Assembly: GCA_963764585.1 (NCBI GenBank)
Contig: CAVXTB010000011.1
Span: 310,001 to 374,000, forward strand
Source: JAOPZW01 sp963764585
GTDB lineage: Bacteria > Actinomycetota > Thermoleophilia > Solirubrobacterales > Solirubrobacteraceae
Direction of reading: 5' to 3'
Length of the DNA: 64,000 nucleotides
This document shows, piece after piece, positions 1 to 9,058 of the stretch (the first letter of the stretch is position 1; every line of letters starts with the position of its first letter). The position numbers and the translations under genes are program-made. The notes beneath the pieces were generated by a model that was not told where the DNA came from, did no database searches, and saw nothing but the letters and a program-made list of their open reading frames with translations.

Positions 1-8
1 CGCAGAGC

Positions 9-2015
9 ATGAGCACGAGCACGGAGGCGCGCGAGCGCATCGAGGACCTCGCCGCGCGGATCGTCGCCCTGCGCGACGCCTACTACGGCGGCGAGCCGCT
101 CGCCGCCGACGCCGACTACGACGCCCTCGAGGACGAGCTGCGCGCGCTCGTCGCCGCGCACCCCGACCTGGCGCCCGATCCCAACCCGCTGGAGACCGTG
201 GGGGCGCCCGCGGTCCTGCACGCGCCGGTGCGCCACAGCCGGCCGATGCTGTCGCTGGAGAAGGCGAGCGCGCCCGAGCAGGTCGCCGCGTTCTTCGATC
301 GCTTCCCGGGCCAGCCGGTCGTCGTGATGCCCAAGCTCGACGGGCTCTCGCTCGCGCTCGTGTACGAAGGCGGTCGCCTGCGGCGTGCGGTCACGCGCGG
401 CGACGGCACGACCGGCGAGGACGTGACCGTGCTCGTGCGGGCGCTCGGCGACGGCGTGCCGCCGACGATCCCCGCCGACGGCCGGGTCGAGGTCCGCGGC
501 GAGCTCGTGATGCTGCGCTCCACCTTCGCCGCCTACAACGCCGCGCATCCGGACAAGCCGCTGATCAACCCGCGCGGCGCCGCCGCCGGGACGATCCGCG
601 CCAAGGACCCGGCGGTCGTCGCCGAGCGCCGGCTGCGCTTCTTCGCCTTCGACCTCGACACCGCCAACGGCGCGCATGCCGACGTCGAGGACGCGCTGCG
701 CACGCTCGGCTTCGACGCGGCCGACATGCGCCACTGCGACAGCGCTGCGGCCGCGCAGGAGGTGATCGCCGCCATCGAGGCCGGGCGCGACGGCCTCGAC
801 TACGACCTCGACGGCGCCGTGCTGCGGCTGGCCGACCGCAACGCCTACGCCGCGGCGGGAACGCGCGCCAGCAGCCCGCGCGGCGCGCTGGCATACAAGT
901 TCGCGGCCGAGGAGAAGACCACCGTGCTGGCGGACGTCGTGTGGGACGTCGGCAAGATCGGCAAGGTCGCGCCGACCGCCGTGCTCGAGCCGGTCTTCGT
1001 CGGCGGGACCACCGTGACGCGCGCGACGCTGGCCAACCAGGAGGTCATCCGCGCGCGCGACGTGCGCATCGGCGACACCGTGCTCGTGCGCCGCGCCGGC
1101 GACGTCATCCCGTTCGTCGCCGGAGTGTTGGACGCGTCCAAGCGCACCGGGGCCGAGCGCGAGATCGTCCCGCCTGCCGACTGCCCGTCGTGCGGACAGC
1201 CGCTGACCGAGCAGGGCAACAGCCGCGAGCTGTTCTGCACCAACGTCGCCTGCCCCGCCCAGACGGTTCGGCGCCTGATCCACTGGGGCTCGCGCGCCGC
1301 CGCCGACATCGAGGCGATCGGCCCCGTGTGGATCGAGCGCCTCAACGAGGCCGGGATGCTCGAGCGTCGGTCGGACTTCTACGCGCTTCAGCGCGACGAC
1401 CTGCTCGGCTTCGAGGGCATCGCCGAGGTCTCGGCCGATCGGATGCTCGAGTCGATCGCCCGCAGCCGCGCCGTAGGCCTGCGCCGCGCGCTGGTCGGCC
1501 TGGCGATCCCGATGGCCTCCGAGGCCACGGCCGCGCGGCTGTGCCGCGCCGGCTACCGCAGCCTCGAGGAGGTCGCCGACGCCGACGAGGACGCCCTGCA
1601 GCAGGTCGAGGACATCGGGCCGAAGGTCGCCGCCAGCCTGCGGGCGCACCTCAACCGCGAGGGCGCCCGCGCGGAGCTCGCGCGCCTGCGCGAGCTGGGC
1701 GTCGACCTCGACGTCCGCGACGAGGACCTCCCGCCGCAGGTCGCCGCCGACGCGCCGCTGGCCGGCAAGACGCTCGTGATCACCGGCGCGATCGCCGACC
1801 CGCGCACCGGCGAGAAGGTGGGCCGCCCGGCGTTCCAGCGGATGTGCGAGCGCGCGGGCGCCACCACCGCGTCGTCGGTGTCGGCGAACACCGACATGCT
1901 GGTCTGCGGCGCCAACGTCGGGGCGAGCAAGACCGCCAAGGCCGAGAAGCTCGGCGTCGAGATCGTCGACCAGGGCGAGATCTGGCGCCTGCTCATCGAC
2001 GCGGGCGTCGTCTGA
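9..2015 (+). CDS. ligA: NAD-dependent DNA ligase
   Basis: Seals nicks in duplex DNA during replication and repair, using NAD+ as adenylate donor. The 668 residues match the usual family length of about 670. The nucleotidyltransferase motif KLDG is at residues 109-112 (Lys109 carries AMP), followed by the TRGDGTTGED block. A four-cysteine zinc finger is visible (Cys392, 395, 410, 415), then helix-hairpin-helix repeats and a C-terminal BRCT domain from about residue 590. The BRCT segment reads ADPRTGEKVGRPAFQRMC, longer and different from the usual serine-rich stretch, so this could be a second, diverged ligase. Only 8 bases precede the ATG, so the ribosome site cannot be judged. Confidence 0.95.
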   Translation: MSTSTEARERIEDLAARIVALRDAYYGGEPLAADADYDALEDELRALVAAHPDLAPDPNPLETVGAPAVLHAPVRHSRPMLSLEKASAPEQVAAFFDRFPGQPVVVMPKLDGLSLALVYEGGRLRRAVTRGDGTTGEDVTVLVRALGDGVPPTIPADGRVEVRGELVMLRSTFAAYNAAHPDKPLINPRGAAAGTIRAKDPAVVAERRLRFFAFDLDTANGAHADVEDALRTLGFDAADMRHCDSAAAAQEVIAAIEAGRDGLDYDLDGAVLRLADRNAYAAAGTRASSPRGALAYKFAAEEKTTVLADVVWDVGKIGKVAPTAVLEPVFVGGTTVTRATLANQEVIRARDVRIGDTVLVRRAGDVIPFVAGVLDASKRTGAEREIVPPADCPSCGQPLTEQGNSRELFCTNVACPAQTVRRLIHWGSRAAADIEAIGPVWIERLNEAGMLERRSDFYALQRDDLLGFEGIAEVSADRMLESIARSRAVGLRRALVGLAIPMASEATAARLCRAGYRSLEEVADADEDALQQVEDIGPKVAASLRAHLNREGARAELARLRELGVDLDVRDEDLPPQVAADAPLAGKTLVITGAIADPRTGEKVGRPAFQRMCERAGATTASSVSANTDMLVCGANVGASKTAKAEKLGVEIVDQGEIWRLLIDAGVV

Positions 2016-2022
2016 GCGACGA

Positions 2023-3114
2023 TCACGCGGCCTGGGGCTCGTCGAGCCTGATCTCGCGCTGCTCGGCGGCCGACCGGTAGCACGCGTCGACGACGCGCGC
2101 GAGGGCAGCGGCCGTCGAACCGTCGTGGTCGCCCCACCGCCCGGAGCGGATCTTCTCGACGAACTGCTCGACGACGGCCCTGTGCCCGCGGCCGGGCCTG
2201 GCGGTGACGCGCCGCGCCACCGGGGTGCCGTCGTCGTCGCCGAAGACCCGCAGCGAGCCGACGGGCGCGTAGTCGTCGACGATCAGCTCGGCGCCCCCGT
2301 CGGTGCCGTAGAGCGTGACGCCGAACTCGTCGCCGTCGCGGCGATGGGCGGCCCAGCTTGCCTCGACGAGCAGCGTGCCGCCGTCGGCCAGGCGCATGAA
2401 GACCGAGGCGAGATCCTCGACGTCGAAGGTCTTCTCGTCCGTCGCGCCGGTCTTGCGGGAGTCGGGGCTCGAGCCGAAGCCGGCGCTGGCCAGCAGGTCG
2501 TACGTCGCTGCGCTGACGGCCCTGACCTGCGGATTGCCGAGCAGGAACAGCGCGTAGTCGAGGACGTGTACGCCGATGTCGACGAGCGGCCCGCCGCCGG
2601 CCAGCTCGGACTGCGTGAACCAGCTGCCGAGCGTGGGGATCCCGGTGCGGCGCAGCCACCACGCCTTCGCGTAGTAGGGCGTGCCGAGCTGCCCTGCCGC
2701 GACGGCCGCCTTCAGCTTCTGGATGTCGCCGCGCTGGCGGTGGTTGAAGGCGACGTCGAGGACGCGGCCGGCGGCGCGCGCGGCCGCGACCATCGCGTCG
2801 GCCTCGGCCGCGTTGCGCGCGATCGGCTTCTCGGAGAGCACGTGGATCCCGCGCTGCAGCGCGGCGATCGCGATCGGGGCGTGCAGGAACGTCGGCACGG
2901 CGACGCTGACCGCGTCGAGCTCGACGTCGAGCACGTCCTCCCAGCGTGGCGCGCTGTGCTCGATCGCGTACTTCGCCGCGAGCTTCGCGCGGGCGGGGTC
3001 CTCCAGCCCGGCGAGGGCGACGATCTCGGTGTCGGGGTGTGCGTGGTAGGCGGCGAGGTGCTGCCGGCCGGCCCAGCCCAGGCCGACGACGCCGACGCGC
3101 AACGGCGCGGTCAC
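2023..3114 (-). CDS. Gfo/Idh/MocA-family oxidoreductase
   Basis: Probable NAD(P)-dependent dehydrogenase acting on a sugar, inositol or sugar acid in the cytoplasm. The N-terminal Rossmann motif GLGWAG is at residues 11-16. The family EKP motif (residues 95-97) and a downstream DxGxHxxD signature are present. The 363-residue length fits the family. The GTG start at 3114 overlaps the stop of the upstream ThuA gene (GTGA), so the two are translationally coupled. ThuA-Gfo/Idh pairs are common in sugar-utilisation loci, but the substrate cannot be read from the sequence. Confidence 0.88.
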   Translation of the reverse strand: MTAPLRVGVVGLGWAGRQHLAAYHAHPDTEIVALAGLEDPARAKLAAKYAIEHSAPRWEDVLDVELDAVSVAVPTFLHAPIAIAALQRGIHVLSEKPIARNAAEADAMVAAARAAGRVLDVAFNHRQRGDIQKLKAAVAAGQLGTPYYAKAWWLRRTGIPTLGSWFTQSELAGGGPLVDIGVHVLDYALFLLGNPQVRAVSAATYDLLASAGFGSSPDSRKTGATDEKTFDVEDLASVFMRLADGGTLLVEASWAAHRRDGDEFGVTLYGTDGGAELIVDDYAPVGSLRVFGDDDGTPVARRVTARPGRGHRAVVEQFVEKIRSGRWGDHDGSTAAALARVVDACYRSAAEQREIRLDEPQAA

Positions 3115-3827
3115 GCGCGCCGGACCCCGGGACCGGGCGCCGCCCACTGCACCGCGTTGGCGATCACGCGCTGGACGTCGGGGTGGTGGTAGATCGGGTA
3201 GTCCTGGTCGCCGGGACTGAAGTAGAAGATCCGCCCGGCGCCGCGCCGGAAGCAGCAGCCGCCGCGGAAGACCTCGCCGCCGGCGAACGAGCTGATGAAC
3301 ACCAGCTCGTCGGGCGCCGGGATGTCGAAGTGCTCGCCGTACATCTCGTGCGCGTCGATGACGATCGGCTGCGGCACGCCCGCCGCGATCGGGTGGGCCG
3401 GGTCGACGGTCCACACCAGCTCGCGCTCGCCCTCGTTGCGCCAGCGCAGGCTGCACGAGGTGCCGAGCAGGCGCTGGAAGATCTTCGAGTAGTGCGCGGA
3501 GTGCAGGGCGAGCAGCCCCATGCCGCCGAGCACCGCCTCCTGCACGCGGTCGACGACGGCGTCTGCGACCCGGTCGTGGGCCTCGTGTCCCCACCAGGTC
3601 AGCACGTCGGTGTCGTGCAGGACCTGCTCGGTGAGGCCGTGGTCGGGCTCCTCCAGCGTCGCGGTGCGCACGCGCACGCGCTCGCCGAGCCGCGCGGCGA
3701 TGCCCTGCGCGATCGCGCCGTGCATCCCGTCCGGATAGCGCTCGCGGACGGCGTCCTCCTCGCGCTCGTGGACGTTCTCGCCCCACACCGTCACCCGCAC
3801 CGGGCCGTTCGCGTCGTGCTGTGCCAT
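3111..3827 (-). CDS. ThuA-like (trehalose utilisation family) protein
   Basis: ThuA-domain protein with a class I glutamine-amidotransferase-like fold, 238 residues. The segments TVWGENVHE, TWWGHEAHD, GLLALHSAHYSKIF and YFSPGDQDYPIYHHP are typical of the family. ThuA proteins are linked to keto-trehalose and other sugar metabolism, but the reaction is unsettled. It is the first gene of a two-gene minus-strand unit with the Gfo/Idh dehydrogenase; a role in the same sugar pathway is inferred. The ATG at 3827 is kept because nothing upstream extends the homology. Confidence 0.88.
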   Translation of the reverse strand: MAQHDANGPVRVTVWGENVHEREEDAVRERYPDGMHGAIAQGIAARLGERVRVRTATLEEPDHGLTEQVLHDTDVLTWWGHEAHDRVADAVVDRVQEAVLGGMGLLALHSAHYSKIFQRLLGTSCSLRWRNEGERELVWTVDPAHPIAAGVPQPIVIDAHEMYGEHFDIPAPDELVFISSFAGGEVFRGGCCFRRGAGRIFYFSPGDQDYPIYHHPDVQRVIANAVQWAAPGPGVRRA

Positions 3828-3866
3828 CCGCCTGATCCCTAGCAGAACGCGCTTGGCCGACGCCGT

Positions 3867-4310
3867 ATGCTGGCTTCAGGCGTGAGGAACAACCGCTCCA
3901 TCCCCACGGCGACGGTCGTCCCTGTGCTCATCTACCCCGACGTGCGCGCGGCGGTCGACTGGCTCTCCGCCGCCTTCGGGTTCGAGGAGCGCGTGCAGAT
4001 CGGCGAGGACCACCGCTCGCAGATGCGCTTCGGCGACGGGGCGGTCATCCTCGGCGACGTGCGCCACGACCGCCACCCGCCGCGCGAGGGCGAGTCGACC
4101 CACTCGGTGCTCGTGCGCGTCGACGACGCGCGCGCCCACTGCGAGCGCGCGCGCGAGCACGGCGCGCGCATCCTGATGGAGCCGACCGACTTCGAGTACG
4201 GCGAGCGCCAGTACACCGCCGAGGACCTTGCCGGGCACCAGTGGACCTTCTCCGAGACGCTCGCCGACGTGGCGCCCGAGGAGTGGGGCGGGATCAGCCG
4301 AAGCGGCTGA
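3867..4310 (+). CDS. VOC-superfamily (glyoxalase/bleomycin-resistance-like) protein
   Basis: Small vicinal-oxygen-chelate fold protein. The VPVLIYPDVRAAVDWLSAAFGF opening and the later EPTDFEYGERQYTAEDLAGH segment are typical of glyoxalase-like proteins, which bind metal and act on small molecules or sequester them. Two starts are possible: ATG 3867 (147 residues) and GTG 3882 (142 residues). A TATGCT hexamer at 3866-3871 looks like a -10 box and overlaps the ATG, so GTG 3882 may be the true, near-leaderless start. The gene is divergent from ThuA. Substrate unknown. Confidence 0.8.
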   Translation: MLASGVRNNRSIPTATVVPVLIYPDVRAAVDWLSAAFGFEERVQIGEDHRSQMRFGDGAVILGDVRHDRHPPREGESTHSVLVRVDDARAHCERAREHGARILMEPTDFEYGERQYTAEDLAGHQWTFSETLADVAPEEWGGISRSG

Positions 4311-4377
4311 TCCCCCACCACGAGACGGGTGTAGCAACGGCGGCGATGAGAAGGGAGAAGAGGGCTGCGTCGATCAT
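4294..4377 (-). CDS. Possible 27-residue hydrophobic peptide
   Basis: An open frame on the minus strand encodes MIDAALFSLLIAAVATPVS followed by WWGISRFG, a single hydrophobic segment ending in an aromatic-basic tail, like small membrane peptides. It overlaps the convergent VOC gene's 3' end by 17 bp. No clear ribosome site precedes the ATG, so it may be chance. The rest of 4311-4440 shows nothing recognisable. Confidence 0.2.
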   Translation of the reverse strand: MIDAALFSLLIAAVATPVSWWGISRFG

Positions 4378-4440
4378 GGCCCGGTCTTCACGCGCGCGCC
4401 GCGAGACCCTCCCCGCCTGGACACATAACCGATGCGCGGC

Positions 4441-5604
4441 TCAGGCCACCGCCGCGGTTCGCGGCTCCCCGGCGCGGCGGCGCAGCGCCGGCATCACCTG
4501 CGTGGCGAAGAGCTCCATGCTCTTGACCGTGCGGTAGTGGGGCATGTCGCCGACGCCCATGAGCGCGATGACCTGGCCGAAGCCGAGCTCGTCGATGAGC
4601 GCCTCGAAGCGCTCGCCGACGGTGTCCGGGCTGCCGACGACCGCCATGCCGTTGTCGACGATCTCCTCGTAGGTGTACTCGTTGGGCGCCTTGCCGCGAC
4701 CCATGAGCATCCCGCGCAGCGAGCCCAGCGAGGTGTAGCCGGGCGGCATGACGCGCTCGATGCCCTGCTTGAGCCCCTTGTGGTAGAGCCACTCGATGTG
4801 CTGGCGGCCCTCGGCGTGGGCCTGCTCGTCGGTCTCGGCGACGTAGACCGGGATCGACAGGCCGAGCTTCTCGGGGTCGGGCTCGTAGCCGAGGTCGTTG
4901 GCCGCGCTGCGGTAGCCGTCGAACCAGCGCTTGACGACCGGCGTCGGCGCGTAGACCGACATGTACGTGTAGCGCTTCTCGGCGCAGAACCTCATCGTCT
5001 CGGTGCTGCCGGCGCCCGGGATGTAGATCGGCGGGTGGGGGTCCTGGAGCGGCCGCGGCCAGACGTTGACGTAGCGGAACTCGTAGTTGGGGCTGACCCA
5101 CTCGAAGACCTCGTCGCTCGTCCACGCCTTGATGATGAGGTCGTGCGCCTCGTTGAAGCGGTCGCGCGAGCGCGTCGGGCTGATCGAGTGCGCGTAGTAC
5201 TCCCAGCCGATGCCGCGCACGAAGCCCGAGACGAGGCGCCCGTCGGTCAGGTGGTCGAGCATCGCGATCTCCTCGGCCACGCGCAGCGGGTGGTCGCGGA
5301 TGCCGATCGCGTTGCCCAGGACCATGACCTGCGCGCGGCTCGTGCGCCGCGCGAGCGCCGCGGCCATGATGTTCGGCGACGGCATCAGGCCGTACGCGGT
5401 CTGATGGTGCTCGTTGACCGCGATGCCGTCGAACCCGAGCTTCTCGGCGTACTCGAGCTCGTCGAGGTAGCGGTGGTAGAGCTCGCGCCCGATCTTGGGG
5501 TCGAAGTGCTTGTTGGGGAAGTCCAGCGACGGCGACGCGTAGCGCTCGTCGAAGTCGTCGGGCAGGTAGGGGTACGGCATCAGGTGGAAGAAGACGAACT
5601 TCAT
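4441..5604 (-). CDS. LLM-class flavin-dependent oxidoreductase (luciferase-like)
   Basis: Bacterial-luciferase-like monooxygenase of 387 residues that would use reduced flavin and oxygen on an unknown organic substrate. The YAEKLGFDGIAVNEHHQTAYG block, the segment GNAIGIRDHPLRVAEEIAMLDHLTDGR and the C-terminal VGSPDTVGERFEALI are diagnostic of the family. The ATG at 5604 overlaps the stop of the upstream alpha/beta hydrolase (ATGA), so the two are cotranslated. This pairing suggests an oxidation-hydrolysis catabolic step for an aromatic or cyclic compound; that role is inference. Confidence 0.9.
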   Translation of the reverse strand: MKFVFFHLMPYPYLPDDFDERYASPSLDFPNKHFDPKIGRELYHRYLDELEYAEKLGFDGIAVNEHHQTAYGLMPSPNIMAAALARRTSRAQVMVLGNAIGIRDHPLRVAEEIAMLDHLTDGRLVSGFVRGIGWEYYAHSISPTRSRDRFNEAHDLIIKAWTSDEVFEWVSPNYEFRYVNVWPRPLQDPHPPIYIPGAGSTETMRFCAEKRYTYMSVYAPTPVVKRWFDGYRSAANDLGYEPDPEKLGLSIPVYVAETDEQAHAEGRQHIEWLYHKGLKQGIERVMPPGYTSLGSLRGMLMGRGKAPNEYTYEEIVDNGMAVVGSPDTVGERFEALIDELGFGQVIALMGVGDMPHYRTVKSMELFATQVMPALRRRAGEPRTAAVA

Positions 5605-6404
5605 GCCGCGGCCTCCAGGAACTCGGTCACTGCGTCGGCGAACGCGTCGGGGCGCTCGAAGTACATGGCGTGGCCGCAGTCCTCGATCACGCGCAGGGTC
5701 GCGTCGGGGATGCGTTCGGCGTAGCGGCGCCCGTGCTCGATGGGTATGACGCGGTCGTCCTCGGCCCACAGGACGAGCGTCGGCGCCGTGATGCGGTGCA
5801 GGCGGCGCTCGAGCTTGGGGTTGCTCAGGTACGGCGCCCAGCCGTAGCGCGCCAGGCCAGCCATGTCGCGGTACATCGCCAGGATGAAGTCGACGTCGGG
5901 CTCGGCGGGGAAGGCGCCCGCCGCGGCCTCCGGGTGCTTGTAGAGCGTCGCGACGACCTGGTCGGGCGTCATGAGGAACAGGTCGGTCGCCATGTGGCCG
6001 GGGATGCGCAGCCCGGCGGCGCCGAGCAGCGCGAGGCGGTCGATGCGCTCGGGCGAGTGGACGGCCAGCTCGGCGGCGATCCAGCCGCCCAGCGATCCGC
6101 CGACCACGTTGACGCGCTCGAGCTCGAGGCGATCGAGCACGTCGAGATAGTGGTAGACGAGGTCGTCGACGCCCTCGACCGCGGGCAGGTCGTCCGAGCC
6201 GCCGAAGCCGGGGTGGTCGGGCGCGACGACGTCGAAGTGGCGCGCGAGCTGGCCGTGGAACGGCAGCCACGCCCCGGCGCCGCCCGCGGCGTGCAGGAAC
6301 AGCAGCGGCGGGCCGGAGCCGCCGCGCAGGAGCGCGATCGAGCCGCCCTGCACCTCCAGTCGCTCGCTTGTGCCCTCGACGGGCGTCGTGCTGGTGTCGG
6401 TCAC
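5601..6404 (-). CDS. Alpha/beta hydrolase
   Basis: 267-residue alpha/beta-hydrolase-fold enzyme. The nucleophile elbow GGSLGG (G-x-S-x-G), the acid in LWAEDDRVIP and the histidine in DCGHAMYFERP form a complete catalytic triad. The HAAGGAGAW oxyanion segment resembles meta-cleavage-product hydrolases and related C-C or ester hydrolases. It is the first gene of a two-gene unit with the LLM flavin oxidoreductase and is divergent from the sugar-ABC operon across about 130 bp that contains a perfect palindrome. Confidence 0.88.
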   Translation of the reverse strand: MTDTSTTPVEGTSERLEVQGGSIALLRGGSGPPLLFLHAAGGAGAWLPFHGQLARHFDVVAPDHPGFGGSDDLPAVEGVDDLVYHYLDVLDRLELERVNVVGGSLGGWIAAELAVHSPERIDRLALLGAAGLRIPGHMATDLFLMTPDQVVATLYKHPEAAAGAFPAEPDVDFILAMYRDMAGLARYGWAPYLSNPKLERRLHRITAPTLVLWAEDDRVIPIEHGRRYAERIPDATLRVIEDCGHAMYFERPDAFADAVTEFLEAAA

Positions 6405-6446
6405 GTGTCGTCCTCCCGCCGGTCGGTCATTCCGTCCGACAACTTA

Positions 6447-6504
6447 TTGACAGGGCGAGTTCGCTGAGAGTACCGTGCCCTGTCTCTTTGCGCACAATTG
6501 TGCG
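6447..6504 (+). promoter_or_regulatory. Promoter with downstream palindromic operator for the sugar-ABC operon
   Basis: TTGACA at 6447-6452 is followed after 18 bp by TACCGT at 6471-6476, a plausible -35/-10 pair. A perfect 14-bp palindrome, CGCACAATTGTGCG, lies at 6491-6504, just after the expected transcription start and 29 bp before the ATG of the binding protein. Its placement fits a repressor operator. It also sits 86 bp from the start of the divergent hydrolase gene and could control both directions. Confidence 0.55.
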
Positions 6505-6533
6505 CTATGCGAACACTCTGGAGGAGGGTCCCC

Positions 6534-7568
6534 ATGAGGCGCGTCATGGCCGTGTCGCTGCTGGCAGCTGCAATCGCGGGGTTGGCGGCCTGCGGGGGAA
6601 GCTCGAACGACGACAACGGCTCGTCGACCGCCTCGGGCCAGGCCGCCGACGCCAACAAGCACGTCAACATCGCGCACTTCGTCGCGATCCAGGCCAACCC
6701 GGTCGAGCAGGTGATCATCAAGAGCGCCAAGGACACCGGGAAGGCCAACAACGCCACGGTCACGACGTTCGACTCCAACAACGACGTGCAGCGCGAGCTG
6801 GCCAACTGCCAGGACGCGATCGCCTCCAAGAAGTACGACGCCTTCATCCTCAAGGCGGTGTCGGGGCCGCCGCTGATCCCGTGTGCGCGCGCCGCGATGG
6901 ACGCGGGGATCCCGGTCGTCGTCCAGGGCACGGCGCTCGGTCCCAAGCAGACGACCGAGCCGCAGGTCCCCGGGATCGTCGGCTCGGCGGTGACGCTGTC
7001 GACGACCAACGGCGTCGCGGTCGCCGACCTCACCAACCGCGCGTGCGAGAAGGCGGGAGCCAACCCGTGCAAGGTGATCTACCTGTTCGGGCCGGTGGCC
7101 TTCGACTACGCGTCGATCACGCGCAAGACGTTCAAGGACACCGTCAAGGCGAAGTACCCGAACCTCAAGGTGGTCGCCGAGGCCGCGGCGAACTTCGATC
7201 CGGACACGGCCGCGTCGCAGGCGCGCCAGCTGCTGCAGGTGCACCCCGACGTCAACGTCGTCGTCAACGACTGCGACCCGTGCGCGGTGGCCACCGAGAA
7301 GGTCGTCGCCGACCTGCACAAGGACAAGATCATCACCGTGGGCGCGGGCGGCAGCAAGGTCGGCGTCGACGCGATCAAGGCCGGCAAGCAGTTCGGCGAC
7401 ACCGTGATCCTGCCCGCCACGGAGGCCAAGGCGGCGACGCTCATGGCGATCAAGGCCGCGCGCAAGCAGGACCCCGGTGACACCACGATCGACGTGACCA
7501 AGGACCTCAGCCCGGTCGGCACGATCGTCGACTCGGAGAACGTCGACAAGTACACGCCCGAGTGGTGA
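6534..7568 (+). CDS. Sugar-type ABC transporter substrate-binding lipoprotein
   Basis: Type 1 periplasmic-binding-fold receptor that would capture a sugar or related solute outside the membrane and deliver it to the ABC importer encoded next. The signal peptide MRRVMAVSLLAAAIAGLAAC ends in a lipobox with Cys20 as lipid anchor, followed by a Ser/Asp/Asn linker. The start at 6534 is chosen because GGAGGAGGG lies 5-6 nt upstream and the signal peptide begins there; an in-frame ATG at 6498 lies within the palindrome region. The 344-residue protein has extra cysteines (segments ANCQD, NDCDPC) that may pair outside the cell. Its ligand is not predictable. Confidence 0.9.
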   Translation: MRRVMAVSLLAAAIAGLAACGGSSNDDNGSSTASGQAADANKHVNIAHFVAIQANPVEQVIIKSAKDTGKANNATVTTFDSNNDVQRELANCQDAIASKKYDAFILKAVSGPPLIPCARAAMDAGIPVVVQGTALGPKQTTEPQVPGIVGSAVTLSTTNGVAVADLTNRACEKAGANPCKVIYLFGPVAFDYASITRKTFKDTVKAKYPNLKVVAEAAANFDPDTAASQARQLLQVHPDVNVVVNDCDPCAVATEKVVADLHKDKIITVGAGGSKVGVDAIKAGKQFGDTVILPATEAKAATLMAIKAARKQDPGDTTIDVTKDLSPVGTIVDSENVDKYTPEW

Positions 7569-9058
7569 GAGCCGGCGCGGCGTGCTCGGTGCGCGCCATC
7601 TACAAGCGCTACGGCGCTGCGGTGGCGCTCGCCGACGTGAGCATTGACGTCGCCGCCGGCGAGATCCACGCGCTCGTCGGGGAGAACGGCGCCGGCAAGT
7701 CGACGCTGGGCAAGGTCGTCGCCGGCGCCGTGGCGCCCGACGCGGGCGAGATCCTCGTCGACTCAGAGCCGGTCAGCTACCGCTCGCCGCGCGACGCGAT
7801 CCGCTACGGCATCGGGCTCATCGAGCAGGAGTTCGCGCTCGCCCCGGACCTGTCGGTCCTCGACAACGTCTTCCTCGGCGTCGAGCTCGGCAGCCGCGGG
7901 CTCGTCGATCGCGCCCGCCAGCGCGAGCGCTTCGCCGAGCTGGCCGAGCGCATCGGCTTTCGCGAGCGCCCGTCGGTCGCCGTGCGCACGCTGCGCACCG
8001 CCGACCAGCAGAAGGTCGAGATCCTGCGCCAGCTCGTGCGCGACACCCGCCTGATCGTCATGGACGAGCCGACCGCGGCGCTGACGCGCGACGAGGCCGA
8101 CCGGCTGCTGCAGATCACCCGCGAGCTGCGCGACGACGGCGTCACGGTGATCTACGTGTCGCACATCCTCGGCGACGTGCTCGCGCTGGCCGACACGGTC
8201 ACCGTGCTCAAGGACGGCCGGCACGTCAGGACGGCGCCCGCGAGCGAGGAGACGACCGACAGCCTGGTGACCGCGATGCTCGGCCGCTCGCTCGACGTCG
8301 CCTTCCCGGATCGCACGCCGCCGCCCACCGACGCGCCCGTGGTCCTGTCGGTCCGCGGGCTCAGCCGGCCGCCGGCGTTCGACGACATCTCCCTCGACGT
8401 GCGCGCCGGCGAGATCGTCGGGCTGGCCGGGCTGGTGGGCAGCGGGCGCACCGAGATCGCGCGCGCGATCTTCGGCGCCGATCCCGCCAGCGGCACGATC
8501 GCGATCGCGGGGCGCGAGCTGCGGTCGCGCTCGCCGCGGTCGAGCATCCGCCACGGCCTGGCGCTGCTGCCCGAGAGCCGCAAGGACCAGGGCCTCGTGA
8601 TGGTCCGCCCGCTGGCCGAGAACGTGACGATGGCCCACGTCGGCGAGGTCACGCGCCGCGGCGTGCTGCAGCGCCGCCGCGAGCACCGCGTCGTCGGCGA
8701 CGCGCTGCGCAGCGTCGACGCGCGCACGACGTCGCAGTCGCTGCCGGTGTCCTCGCTGTCGGGCGGCAACCAGCAGAAGGCGGCGCTGGCAAAGTGGCTG
8801 GTCAAGACGCCGCGGCTGCTGCTGGCCGACGAGCCGACGCGGGGGATCGACGTGGGCGCCAAGCGCGCGATCTACGACCTCATCCACGGCCTTGCGGCGG
8901 GTGGCCTCGGGGTGCTGCTGATCTCCAGCGAGCTGGAGGAGGTGCTCGGGCTCGCGCACCGGGTGATCGCGCTTCGCGCCGGGCGGATCGTCGGCGAGTA
9001 CGAGGCCGACGAGGCCGACGAGGCGACGGTGATGCGGGCGGTGTTCGGCAGTGGCTGA
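7562..9058 (+). CDS. Sugar ABC transporter ATP-binding protein (RbsA/MglA type)
   Basis: Tandem-nucleotide-binding-domain ATPase of 498 residues that energises uptake. Domain 1 has an intact Walker A (GENGAGKST, residues 40-48) and Walker B ending MDEPTAAL. Domain 2 has the degenerate P-loop GLVGSGRTE, the signature LSGGNQQK and LADEPTRGIDVG, as usual in ribose/galactose-type systems. The GTG at 7562 overlaps the stop of the binding-protein gene, and its own stop overlaps the permease start, so the operon is tightly coupled. Confidence 0.92.
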   Translation: MVRAGAACSVRAIYKRYGAAVALADVSIDVAAGEIHALVGENGAGKSTLGKVVAGAVAPDAGEILVDSEPVSYRSPRDAIRYGIGLIEQEFALAPDLSVLDNVFLGVELGSRGLVDRARQRERFAELAERIGFRERPSVAVRTLRTADQQKVEILRQLVRDTRLIVMDEPTAALTRDEADRLLQITRELRDDGVTVIYVSHILGDVLALADTVTVLKDGRHVRTAPASEETTDSLVTAMLGRSLDVAFPDRTPPPTDAPVVLSVRGLSRPPAFDDISLDVRAGEIVGLAGLVGSGRTEIARAIFGADPASGTIAIAGRELRSRSPRSSIRHGLALLPESRKDQGLVMVRPLAENVTMAHVGEVTRRGVLQRRREHRVVGDALRSVDARTTSQSLPVSSLSGGNQQKAALAKWLVKTPRLLLADEPTRGIDVGAKRAIYDLIHGLAAGGLGVLLISSELEEVLGLAHRVIALRAGRIVGEYEADEADEATVMRAVFGSG

